Source of the DNA: Stenotrophomonas acidaminiphila
GTDB lineage: Bacteria; Pseudomonadota; Gammaproteobacteria; Xanthomonadales; Xanthomonadaceae
Assembly (NCBI GenBank): GCA_002951995.1
Contig: CP019797.1
Location: 2,526,501-2,590,500 of the forward strand
Direction: 5' to 3'
DNA length: 64,000 nucleotides
In this document: positions 30,360 to 38,467 of the stretch, piece after piece
How the letters are laid out: each line of letters opens with the position of its first letter
Numbering within the stretch: position 1 is the stretch's first letter
The notes under the pieces: generated by a model
What the model saw: only the letters and a program-made list of their open reading frames with translations
Told to the model about the DNA's origin: nothing
The model's database searches: none
Position numbers and translations under genes: made by a program

Positions 30360-32333
30360 GTGGATACCGCACCTGCCCCTGGCACGCCGCGCGCGTCGCG
30401 CTGGCGCCTCCGCCGCCCCGGCACGCGCGGCCAGCGCTGGCTCGCCATCGCCGGCGTGCTGCTCGCCGCGCTCGTCGTCCTGCTGTTGCTGTGGGACTGG
30501 AACTGGTTCAAGCGGCCACTGGAACGCATGGTGCAGGCGCGTACCGGCCGCGCCCTGCACATCGGCCACCTCGACGTCGACCTGGGCAGCACCAGCACGC
30601 TGCGCGCCGACCGGGTCAGCTTCGCCAATGCGCCGTGGGCGCAACGGCCGGACATGGCCCGCGCCGCGCGCGTCGAAATCGACCTGCCGCTGTGGCCGCT
30701 CCTGCGCGGCGACCTGCAGGTGCCCGAAGTGCGGCTGGTGCGTCCCGACGTGCTGCTGCAGACCGCGCCGCGACCCGGCGAACCGGGGAACTGGGATTTC
30801 CTCGGTGGCGGCGACGGAAACCGGCCGTTGCCGCTCAAGCGGCTGCGCGTGGACGACGGCACCCTGCGCTTCGTGGACGCGCCTGGCTGCACCGACATCC
30901 GGCTTGCCGTCCGCAGCGGCGCGCCGGCGCAGGCCAACGCCGCGCCACCGTTGCTGCTGCAGGGCAACGGGCACTGGCGCGGCGCCGCGTTCACGGTGCG
31001 TGGCGGCACCGAATCGCCACTGCAGCTGGCCGACAGCGAGCACCCCTTCCGCCTGCACCTGGAAGGCCGTGCCGGCGCCACCCGCGCCACCGCCAGCGGC
31101 ACCCTGACCAATCCGTTCCAGCTGCAGCTGTTCGACCTGCGGCTCCGGCTCAGCGGCGAGGACCTGGAAGACCTGTACCCCCTGCTCGGCATCGCCCTGC
31201 CGTCCTCGCCCCCGTACCGCCTCGACGGCCGGCTGCGCCGCGACCATGACACCTGGCGCTACGACGGCTTCAGTGGCCAGGTGGGCGACAGCGATCTGGC
31301 CGGCAATGTACGCATCGACGTGGGCGGCGAGCGCCCGCGGCTGACCGCCGAGCTGGTCTCGCGCCGGCTCGACTTCGACGACCTCGCCGGCTTTGTCGGC
31401 GCGCCGCCCCGTACCGGTGGCGGCGAAACCGCCAACGCCGGGCAGAGGGCCGCGGCCGCGGCACTGGCAGCCCGGCCCACGGTACTGCCTGACAAGCCGT
31501 ACGACCTGGGCAAACTGCGGGCGATGGACGCGGACGTGCGTTGGAAGGCGCAACGCATCAATTCGCCGTCGCTGCCGCTGGACGACATGGACGCGCACCT
31601 GCGGCTCGACGATGGCCTGCTGCGCCTGGAGCCGCTGAACTTCGGCGTCGCCGGCGGCGACATCCGCGGCTCGGTGCGCATGGATGCGCGCAGCCCGCGC
31701 ATCGCCACCACCCTCGACGCCAGCCTGCGCGGGGTGCAGTTGGGCCGTCTGTTTCCCGACGCGCGCCTGGCCCGGCAGGCCTCCGGTGGCATCGGCGGCC
31801 GCGTGCGCCTGTCCGGCACCGGCAACTCGGTGGCCGCCATGCTCGGCAGCAGCGACGGCGAGGTGGCCATCGGCATGGGCCGCGGCCATGTCGGCAACCT
31901 GCTGATGGAACTGGCCGGGCTGGACGTGGCCGAGTCGCTCAAGTTCCTGTTCACCGGCGACCGCCAGATCCCGCTGCGCTGCGCGTTCGCCGATTTCGGG
32001 GTGCAGGATGGCCTGATGCAGGCGCGCGCACTGGCGTTCGACACCACCGACACCCTGGTCGTGGGCGAAGGCAGCGTCAGCCTCAAAGGCGAGCAGCTGG
32101 ACCTGCTGCTGCGGCCGCGGCCCAAGGACAGGAGCATCCTCGCGCTGCGCTCGCCGCTGCGCATTGGCGGCACCTTCAAGGACCCGTCGTTCCGCCCCGA
32201 CTTCAAGGCCCTGGGACTGCGCGGCGCCATCGCCCTGACCCTGGGCAGCATCACCCCGCCGGCGGCGCTGCTGGCCACCCTCGAAACCGGGCCGGGCAAG
32301 GACGCCGACTGCGGCGGCCACTACGCCAGATAG
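30360..32333 (+). CDS. AsmA family protein
   Basis: 657 aa. A positively charged N-terminus and one membrane helix (WLAIAGVLLAALVVLLLLWDW) are followed by a long periplasmic beta-rich region. It includes LERMVQARTGRALHIGHLDVDLGS, the AsmA N-terminal motif, and a C-terminal AsmA_2 part (LRGVQLGRLFPD, MLGSSDGEVAIGMGRGHVGNLLMELAGLDV, LLLRPRPKD). AsmA-like proteins are thought to bridge inner and outer membrane for phospholipid transport. The start is a GTG at 30360 in the only frame with coding character. It is convergent with the CBS gene. Confidence 0.85.
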   Translation: MDTAPAPGTPRASRWRLRRPGTRGQRWLAIAGVLLAALVVLLLLWDWNWFKRPLERMVQARTGRALHIGHLDVDLGSTSTLRADRVSFANAPWAQRPDMARAARVEIDLPLWPLLRGDLQVPEVRLVRPDVLLQTAPRPGEPGNWDFLGGGDGNRPLPLKRLRVDDGTLRFVDAPGCTDIRLAVRSGAPAQANAAPPLLLQGNGHWRGAAFTVRGGTESPLQLADSEHPFRLHLEGRAGATRATASGTLTNPFQLQLFDLRLRLSGEDLEDLYPLLGIALPSSPPYRLDGRLRRDHDTWRYDGFSGQVGDSDLAGNVRIDVGGERPRLTAELVSRRLDFDDLAGFVGAPPRTGGGETANAGQRAAAAALAARPTVLPDKPYDLGKLRAMDADVRWKAQRINSPSLPLDDMDAHLRLDDGLLRLEPLNFGVAGGDIRGSVRMDARSPRIATTLDASLRGVQLGRLFPDARLARQASGGIGGRVRLSGTGNSVAAMLGSSDGEVAIGMGRGHVGNLLMELAGLDVAESLKFLFTGDRQIPLRCAFADFGVQDGLMQARALAFDTTDTLVVGEGSVSLKGEQLDLLLRPRPKDRSILALRSPLRIGGTFKDPSFRPDFKALGLRGAIALTLGSITPPAALLATLETGPGKDADCGGHYAR

Positions 32334-32346
32334 GACGGGCGCGCGC

Positions 32347-32778
32347 TCAGCCGCCGACGATGTACTGCTGCAGCTGCCCCAGCTCGCGGCGCTGCTGTTC
32401 GATCACCGACTTGACCAGGTCGCCGATGGAGATCACCCCCAGCACCGCGCCGCCCTCGACCACGGGCAGGTGGCGGATGCGGCGGTCGGTCACCAGCTGC
32501 AGGCAGTCCTCGACCGTGTCCGCCGGCGTCACCGTGACCACCTCGGCGGTCATGATCGCCGCCACCGGGGTGTCGCGCGAGGAGCGGTCGCGCAGCACGA
32601 TCTTGCGCGCGTAATCACGCTCGGAAAGGATGCCGGCCAGCCGCGCCCCGTCCATCACCAACACCGCGCCGATGCCTTTCTCGGCCATCAGCCGGATCGC
32701 GTCGATCACCGCGCTGTCCGGCGCTACCGCGTGGATCTCAGGGGACTTGGTCCCGAGCAACTGACGAACGGTCTGCAT
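32347..32778 (-). CDS. Tandem CBS-domain protein
   Basis: 143 aa with two CBS domains: about residues 7-65 (IHAVAPDSAVIDAIRLMAEKGIGAVLVMDG..LAGILSERDYARKIV) and 74-135 (MTAEVVTVTPADTVEDCLQLVTDRRIRHLPVVEGGAVLGVISIGDLVKSVI). Such pairs form a Bateman module that senses adenosyl compounds; this soluble stand-alone type has no attached enzyme. ATG 32778 has a good ribosome site (GGGAGA). Its first 41 bp overlap the 3' end of the glycosyltransferase gene in another frame. Confidence 0.9.
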   Translation of the reverse strand: MQTVRQLLGTKSPEIHAVAPDSAVIDAIRLMAEKGIGAVLVMDGARLAGILSERDYARKIVLRDRSSRDTPVAAIMTAEVVTVTPADTVEDCLQLVTDRRIRHLPVVEGGAVLGVISIGDLVKSVIEQQRRELGQLQQYIVGG

Positions 32779-33757
32779 GGCGTTCTCCCTTGCTGGCGGA
32801 TGCGCCCGATAGTGCCACGTTGGCCGGCCGCCAGGTGTCAACCAGATACAACGGCCGCTGCTTGGCCTCCATGTACAGGCGGCCCAGGTACTCGCCGATC
32901 AGGCCCAGCGCGATCAGCTGCACCCCGCCCAGGAACAGGATCACCGCCATCATCGTCGGCCAGCCCGCGACGCGGTCGCCGTACAGCGCCGCCTTGCCCA
33001 CCACCCAGGCAGCGAAACCGAACGAGGACGCGGCAGTCAGCAACCCGAGGTAGGTCGCCACCCGCAGCGGCGCGGTGGAAAAGCTGGTGATGCCCTCCAG
33101 CGCCAGGTTCCACAGCTTCCAGAAGCCGAACTTGCTGCGCCCGGCCACCCGCGGCGCGCGCCGGTACGGCAACGCCACCCGGCGGAAACCCACCCAGCCG
33201 AACAGGCCCTTCATGAAACGCTGGCGCTCGCGCAGCTGCCGCAGCGCCGCCAGCGCGCGCGGCGACAGCAGGCGGAAGTCGCCGGTGTCGGCGGGAATGG
33301 GCGTCTTCGACAGCCGCCCCATCACCCGGTAGAACGCGGAGGCGGTGGCGCGCTTCAGCCAGCCTTCGCCCTCGCGCGCCAGGCGCACGCCATACACGTC
33401 GTCATGCCCCTGCCGCCACAGCGCGACGAACTGCGCGATCAGCTCCGGCGGGTCCTGGCCGTCGGCGTCGAGGATCAGCGCCGCGCCTTCATCCACCAGG
33501 TCCAGCCCGGCGGTGAGCGCGGCCTCCTTGCCGAAGTTGCGCGACAGCCGCAACGCCGCCACCCGCGGGTCGTCCGTCGCCAGCTGCTGCATCAGCGACC
33601 AGGTGGCGTCGGTGCTGCCGTCGTCGACATAGAGCACCCGGCCATCGATGTCGGGCAGGCGTTCCAGCACGGCACCGAGGCGCTCGTGCAGCAACGGCAG
33701 GGCGTCCTGCTCGTTGCAGGCGGCAATGACGACGGTCAGCCGGTCGCGGGGGCTCAT
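32738..33757 (-). CDS. Glycosyltransferase family 2, polyprenyl-phosphate type
   Basis: 339 aa. GT-A fold with VVIAACNEQDALPLLHERL, YVDDGSTDATW and the DxD-like LDADGQDPPELI; then SRNFGKEAALTAGLD and DTGDFRLLSPRALAALRQ. Two C-terminal membrane helices (VATYLGLLTAASSFGFAAWVV and MMAVILFLGGVQLIALGLIGEYLGRLY) fit the GtrB/ArnC-like group that loads a sugar onto undecaprenyl or dolichyl phosphate at the inner membrane. The C-terminal ~20 residues (GASASKGERHADRSS) look unconserved and overlap the CBS gene, so a lost base near the end is possible. Confidence 0.88.
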   Translation of the reverse strand: MSPRDRLTVVIAACNEQDALPLLHERLGAVLERLPDIDGRVLYVDDGSTDATWSLMQQLATDDPRVAALRLSRNFGKEAALTAGLDLVDEGAALILDADGQDPPELIAQFVALWRQGHDDVYGVRLAREGEGWLKRATASAFYRVMGRLSKTPIPADTGDFRLLSPRALAALRQLRERQRFMKGLFGWVGFRRVALPYRRAPRVAGRSKFGFWKLWNLALEGITSFSTAPLRVATYLGLLTAASSFGFAAWVVGKAALYGDRVAGWPTMMAVILFLGGVQLIALGLIGEYLGRLYMEAKQRPLYLVDTWRPANVALSGASASKGERHADRSSVARDQVP

Positions 33758-33815
33758 GCGCGCATTCTACGGAACAGGGCGCGCACGCCCCGGCAGCGGC
33801 CGGCACGCGGTGGCA

Positions 33816-34547
33816 TCACTCGCCGTCCACCGCGTAACCGGGCCCACCCAGCTGCCGCGCCTGGCGCTGGATCCAGGCGGCGCGGCGCTGCACGAACGGG
33901 CCCGGCCGGGTTGCGCTGTAACGCCGCGGCGACGGCAGCACGGCCGCCAGGCGGGCGCTCTCGGCCGCCGACAGCTGCGCCGCGTCCTTGCCCCAGAACT
34001 GCCGCGACGCCGCCTGCACGCCGTAGACGCCATCGCCGAATTCGGCCACGTTGGCGTACATCTCCAGGATCCGCCGCTTCGGCCACAGCGCCTCGATCAG
34101 CACCGTGTACCAGGCCTCCAGCCCCTTGCGCAGCCAGCTGCGGCCCTGCCACAGGAACAGGTTCTTGGCGACCTGCTGGCTGATCGTGCTGCCGCCGCGC
34201 AGGCGCTTGCCACGGGCGTTGTGGTCCATCGCCTTCTCGATCGCCTGCAGGTCGAAGCCGTTGTGCAGCGGGAACCGCTGGTCCTCGGCCGCCACCAGCG
34301 AGATCGGCACGCTGGCCGCCATCGCGTCCAGGTCGCACCACTGGTAATGGATGCGGAATCCCCACTCGCCCTGCCCCCACGCTTCGGCCTGCCGCAGCGC
34401 CATCACCGTGGAAAACGGCGGATCGACGAACCGCAGCACCGCCACCTGCACGATGCTGAACAGCGCCAGCGCGCAGGGGGTGATCCACAACCAGCGCCGC
34501 CACCTGCGCCGCGGCCGCACCTTGCGCTCGTCCTGCTCCGTCCCCAT
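33816..34547 (-). CDS. mtgA: Monofunctional biosynthetic peptidoglycan transglycosylase
   Basis: 243 aa from ATG 34547. One N-terminal membrane helix ([20 protein letters not shown]) precedes a GT51 domain with the catalytic Glu in [14 protein letters not shown], then [35 protein letters not shown] and [29 protein letters not shown]. It polymerises lipid II into glycan strands. Upstream in-frame ATGs at 34565, 34577 and 34607 are possible; none has a Shine-Dalgarno sequence, and the shortest resembles the start usual in this family. It is divergent from hslO. Confidence 0.92.
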   Translation of the reverse strand: MGTEQDERKVRPRRRWRRWLWITPCALALFSIVQVAVLRFVDPPFSTVMALRQAEAWGQGEWGFRIHYQWCDLDAMAASVPISLVAAEDQRFPLHNGFDLQAIEKAMDHNARGKRLRGGSTISQQVAKNLFLWQGRSWLRKGLEAWYTVLIEALWPKRRILEMYANVAEFGDGVYGVQAASRQFWGKDAAQLSAAESARLAAVLPSPRRYSATRPGPFVQRRAAWIQRQARQLGGPGYAVDGE

Positions 34548-34621
34548 CTGCTTGGCTGACCCCATGAATCCCGACATCGGTGCATTATCCGGCACCGGCG
34601 TCCCCATACGTGCAGATTCCC

Positions 34622-35515
34622 ATGACCGAAACGTCCGACCTCCTTGTCCGCTTCCTCCTGCCCGAGGCCGGCGTGCGCGGCGTCCATGTCCAGCTCTCCG
34701 GCAGCTGGCGCGAAATCCTGTCCCATGGCAGCTACCGCCCTTCGGCCATGCGCCTGCTCGGCGAGGCCTGCGTGGCCTCGGCGCTGTTCACCGGCCACAT
34801 CAAGATCGACGGGCGCCTGTCGGTGCAGCTGCGCAGCGGCTCGGCGCTGCGCACCCTGTTCGCCGAATGCACCTCGGCCGGCACCCTGCGTGGCATCGCC
34901 CAGCTCGAGGACGGCCAGGATGCCCCGCCCGACCTGTCGCAGCTCGGCGACGGCGCGCTGCTGGCCATCACCATCGAGAACCCGGGCCTGGACCCGCGCG
35001 AGCCGCAGCGCTACCAGAGCCTGGTGGCGCTGCAGGGCAACAGCCTGGACGAAGCGTTCGAGGACTATTTCCGCCATTCTGAGCAGCTGCCCACGCGCCT
35101 GCTGCTGGCCGCAGATGGCCAGCGGGCCGCCGGCCTGCTGCTGCAGAAGCTCCCGGGCGACCAGGGCGACGAGGATGGCTGGGTCCGCGCCGGCGCGCTG
35201 TTCGACACCCTGGGACGCGACGAACTGCTGGCAGTCGACGGCCCCGCGCTGCTGCACCGCCTGTTCCACGAAGAGCAGGTCGAGACCCTGGGCGACAAGC
35301 CGCTGCGCTTCGGCTGCTCCTGTTCGCGCGAGCGGGTGATCGGCATGCTGCAGTCGCTGGGCGAGGACGAAGCCCGCGCCGCCGCCGCCGACAGCGGCCA
35401 CGTCGAAGTGCGCTGCGAGTTCTGCGGGCGCGAGTATCACTTCCCTTTGACCGAATTCGGCGTATTGTTTGCAGCCATGCCCACCAGCCAGGCCGCTCCC
35501 GAGCGGCTGCAGTAA
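34622..35515 (+). CDS. hslO: Hsp33 redox-regulated chaperonin
   Basis: 297 aa. Hsp33 is inactive when reduced and becomes a holdase upon oxidation and zinc loss. The substrate domain reads [50 protein letters not shown]. The C-terminal redox switch has the four zinc-binding cysteines [10 protein letters not shown] and [13 protein letters not shown], in the expected CxC and CxxC pairs. I chose ATG 34622 ([11 protein letters not shown]); the ATG at 34580 lies in the mtgA start region. Confidence 0.95.
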   Translation: MTETSDLLVRFLLPEAGVRGVHVQLSGSWREILSHGSYRPSAMRLLGEACVASALFTGHIKIDGRLSVQLRSGSALRTLFAECTSAGTLRGIAQLEDGQDAPPDLSQLGDGALLAITIENPGLDPREPQRYQSLVALQGNSLDEAFEDYFRHSEQLPTRLLLAADGQRAAGLLLQKLPGDQGDEDGWVRAGALFDTLGRDELLAVDGPALLHRLFHEEQVETLGDKPLRFGCSCSRERVIGMLQSLGEDEARAAAADSGHVEVRCEFCGREYHFPLTEFGVLFAAMPTSQAAPERLQ

Positions 35516-35552
35516 CGGCACCGACGAGCTGCGTTCCGGGGAGGACGGAGTC

Positions 35553-35581
35553 TTGTTAAGAAAACATAAACAACATACGAT
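35553..35581 (+). promoter_or_regulatory. Candidate sigma-70 promoter for the outer-membrane protein gene
   Basis: TTGTTA, a 17-bp AT-rich spacer (35559-35575) and TACGAT, 54 bp before ATG 35635. The A/T-rich block stands out sharply from the surrounding GC-rich DNA. Confidence 0.5.
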
Positions 35582-35634
35582 CAGAATCTCACGCTCCGGG
35601 AACTTCCCGGCCCCTGTCCTGTCTGATTGAGTCG

Positions 35635-36497
35635 ATGAAGACCTTCCTGCGCCTGCCGCTGGCCTTGTTGATCGCCCTTGGGGTGGCAACGGGCGCGCAT
35701 GCGCAGGCCAAGCCGCGAGCCCCCAGGACAGCACCGTCCTGCCGGTCTGGAACAAGGGCAGCGGCAAGGTCGAGGCGCTGCTGTACCTGGAGCCCACCGG
35801 CGAACAGGTCGCCGGCGCGCGCTGGCACTTCGGCCGCAATTCGCTCGATGCCGCCTTCGGGCTCTCCTCGGGCGATTCGCTCGGCCTGCTGTGCAACAGC
35901 AGCCGCGGCAGCAGCATCAGCGGCCTGGCCAGCCATTGCATGCTCGCCAGCCTGGGCGACGACGATGACGGCGTTCCCGGTCGCCACCTGTCGGCGACCA
36001 CCACCTTCAACCGTCCCGGCGGGCGCGTCGGCCTGAGCGCCGGCACGGGCCGCGACACGCTGCCGGCATGGCTGTCGGGCAATGCCAAGGCACCGGCCGC
36101 GCGCGTGGAACAGAACGACCTGACCGTCTTCGGCCAGAAGAACATCGGCAGCGAAGGTTTCGTCTCCATCGGCGGCACCTACGCCAAGGCACGCCTGGTA
36201 CCACTGAGCGATGCATCGCCCGCGCTCGTCGACCGCTGGGACAGCAAGAGCCTGAGCATCGGCGGGGGCTATGGCCCGTTCAGCGCCAACATCATCGGCC
36301 GCGTCGTCGACGCCCCCGGCCGGGCCGGCAAGTGGGAAGGCATCGGCCTGGGCCTGACCTGGCGCACGCCCTGGAGCGGCCAGCTCACCGTCGGCGCCGA
36401 GAACGTCATCACCCGCGGCAAGAACCCGTTCTCTCCACGCAATGAGAGCAACGACGAAGGGGCTATTCCCTACGTGCGGTACGAGCAGGATCTTTAA
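35635..36497 (+). CDS. Outer-membrane beta-barrel-like protein, apparent frameshift
   Basis: About 287 aa if one base is restored. The signal peptide is MKTFLRLPLALLIALGVATGAHA. The mature chain alternates short strands: KVEALLYLEPTGEQVAGARWHFGRNSLDAAFGL, RHLSATTTFNRPGGRVGLSAG, GFVSIGGTYAKARLV, GKWEGIGLGLTWRTPWSGQLTVGAENV, as in a small outer-membrane barrel. The end PYVRYEQDL closely matches the end of the TonB receptor downstream (PYVRYEQRF). The frame breaks near 35723-35727: AKPRAP continues as QDSTVLPVWNKGSGKV only after adding one base to the five-C run. I do not recognise a named family. Confidence 0.7.
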
Positions 36498-36550
36498 GCT
36501 CGAGCGCGGGGCTTGCTAGAGTTCCCGAAGATCACCGCTTCGGCTGCTCA

Positions 36551-38281
36551 ATGCTCAACTCTCTGGAAATCGCTCAGGCATCGGGCCTGAAACGGAATGC
36601 GCTGTCATTGTTCCGGGCCCATCGGTCCGACGAGGCCAGAATACTGCTGCTGCAGGCGCTGACAACCTGGCCTGGTGCCGCGGCACGGGCGATTACCGAC
36701 ATCGTGGAGGCGAATCCATCCGTCGCCAACATGCGCGACCTCCTTGCCGCAAGCCTGCGAAGCGCTCCTGGACAAGCTCGACTCTGGCTTGCGGCCGGGC
36801 GGCAGTCGGCGCGCGAAGGCGCCATGGACGCAGCTGTCGACTGTTTCCGCAAAGCACACGAACTCGCCCCATCCGATCCCGAGTTCGCACTCGCTCTTGG
36901 CGTTGCACTCAAGCACGGCGGCCGTTTGCAGGAGGCCCTGCACTTTCTCAGGCTCGCCCACGGGCTTGCAGACACTCCCGTCAGCAAGCGCATTCTGGCC
37001 GAGGCAGAGCTAGAGGCAAATCATCCTGAGTCAGCACAGGCGCTGTATGCGGAACTGCTTCACACATCCCCAACGGACTGCACGCTTCGTTTGCGTCTTG
37101 CCGAAACCCATAGTCAGACAGCCGACAACCAGAAAGCCATCTCCATTCTCCAGCAGGGGCTTGAACTCACTCCGGACGAGCCAGCACTGCATATGGCGCT
37201 GGCACAGTTGCTTGAGGACGAAGGAGACGGCAGCGAAGCAGAGCGCGCCTACAACGCAGCGCTGAGACTCAGTCCCGGTTGGCCAGTCGCATTGGCCGGC
37301 CTCATCGGGGTGAGGCGACAACCGGATGAAGAGCTTGAGCAAAAGGCACTTGAGATACTGCAATCCCCGACAACGCACAACGCAGACAGGGCCCCGCTGG
37401 GTTATGCCCTGGGGAAGCTGTTCGACCGGTCGGGACGATACCCGGACGCCATGCACGCATGGAATATCGCCAATGCAGCCCGTACAAGGACTGCCGGGGC
37501 GTACGATCCCGCCGCCCTGTTGCGCCACCTAGAGTATCTGGAGACTCACTACGGAGGCTTGCAGCCCCACCCCCCGGCCAATGACGACCAGACGCCCACC
37601 GTCGTCTTCATTGTCGGCATGCCGCGATCCGGCACCACCCTGACCGAACGACTCCTGGCCGCGCACCCCTTTGTCCATGGCTGCGGCGAACTGCCGGACC
37701 TGCCCCGGATCGCCAGCGAGCTGGGACCCGAGTGGCCCAGATTGTCAACCTCAATGCCCACCGAAGCGCTGCAGGCATTGCGGGCTGACTATCTGCGTTC
37801 GGCATGCCGCAATGCGCCCCCTGGGAAACGCGTGTTCGTCGACAAGGCCCCGCTCAACTTCTTCCAGTTGGGACTGGCACAGGCACTGTTCCCTAACGCA
37901 CGGGTCATATGGTGCCGCCGAGACCGGCGCGACGTGGCCCTTTCCATATACAGCGAGAATTTCTCTCCCGCGTCAACTTTCTCGACCTCGTTCGAAGGCA
38001 TCGCGGCCTACCAGGATGCCGACGAGCGCCTCCTACGGTTGTGGCAACGCAGCCTATGGCTCCCCATTTTGGTACAGGAGTACGAAGCGCTTGCCCGCGA
38101 TCCTGGACGCGGGATCCGTGAACTGCTGGAGTTCGTGGGACTGGAATGGCATCCAGACGTGCTCCGCTCCCACGAAAAGGCCGGGAATGTGCAAACGCCG
38201 AGCCGTTGGCAGGTACGGGAACCCATTCATACCCGCTCGATCGGACGATGGCGAAATTACCCACAACAGTTCCCTTCCTGA
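36551..38281 (+). CDS. TPR-sulfotransferase family protein
   Basis: 576 aa. Residues ~1-300 are helical repeats of TPR type (for example GAMDAAVDCFRKAHELAPSDPEFALALGVAL, NQKAISILQQGLELTPDEPALHMALAQLLEDEG). From ~330 a sulfotransferase domain begins: PTVVFIVGMPRSGTTLTERLLAAHPFVHGCGEL holds the 5'-PSB loop for PAPS. Then follow KRVFVDKAPLNFFQLGLAQALFPNARVIWCRRDRRDVALSIY (3'-PB loop) and the C-terminal SIGRWRNY. It could sulfate a protein tyrosine or a peptide/saccharide; substrates are unknown. The protein stops ~15 residues after SIGRWR-type motifs usually allow, so the tail may be short. Base composition is visibly less GC-rich than neighbours. Confidence 0.88.
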   Translation: MLNSLEIAQASGLKRNALSLFRAHRSDEARILLLQALTTWPGAAARAITDIVEANPSVANMRDLLAASLRSAPGQARLWLAAGRQSAREGAMDAAVDCFRKAHELAPSDPEFALALGVALKHGGRLQEALHFLRLAHGLADTPVSKRILAEAELEANHPESAQALYAELLHTSPTDCTLRLRLAETHSQTADNQKAISILQQGLELTPDEPALHMALAQLLEDEGDGSEAERAYNAALRLSPGWPVALAGLIGVRRQPDEELEQKALEILQSPTTHNADRAPLGYALGKLFDRSGRYPDAMHAWNIANAARTRTAGAYDPAALLRHLEYLETHYGGLQPHPPANDDQTPTVVFIVGMPRSGTTLTERLLAAHPFVHGCGELPDLPRIASELGPEWPRLSTSMPTEALQALRADYLRSACRNAPPGKRVFVDKAPLNFFQLGLAQALFPNARVIWCRRDRRDVALSIYSENFSPASTFSTSFEGIAAYQDADERLLRLWQRSLWLPILVQEYEALARDPGRGIRELLEFVGLEWHPDVLRSHEKAGNVQTPSRWQVREPIHTRSIGRWRNYPQQFPS

Positions 38282-38387
38282 ACGCGCGAGCATAGCGCCG
38301 CCATTCATGAATACGTTCACAAAATTTCGTTTGAAATCTTTAACGAGACTTTAATTTCATTCAGCGCCCAGCTAGGATCGGGTACGA

Positions 38388-38428
38388 CCTCCACTTGTTT
38401 GGCACCCGCTTTTGGGTGCCCGTGGAGG
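38388..38428 (+). other. Two-tier hairpin in the leader of the TonB-receptor gene
   Basis: Outer arms CCTCCAC (38388-38394) and GTGGAGG (38422-38428); inner arms GGCACCC (38401-38407) and GGGTGCC (38414-38420) with a GCTTTT loop. The asymmetric internal loop is TTGTTT on one side and a single C on the other. It ends 39 nt before ATG 38468. There is no U-run, so it is more likely a leader RNA structure than a terminator. Confidence 0.75.
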
Positions 38429-38467
38429 GTTCCGGGAATTTTCCCAAGTCCAACCTGAGAGAGAGAT

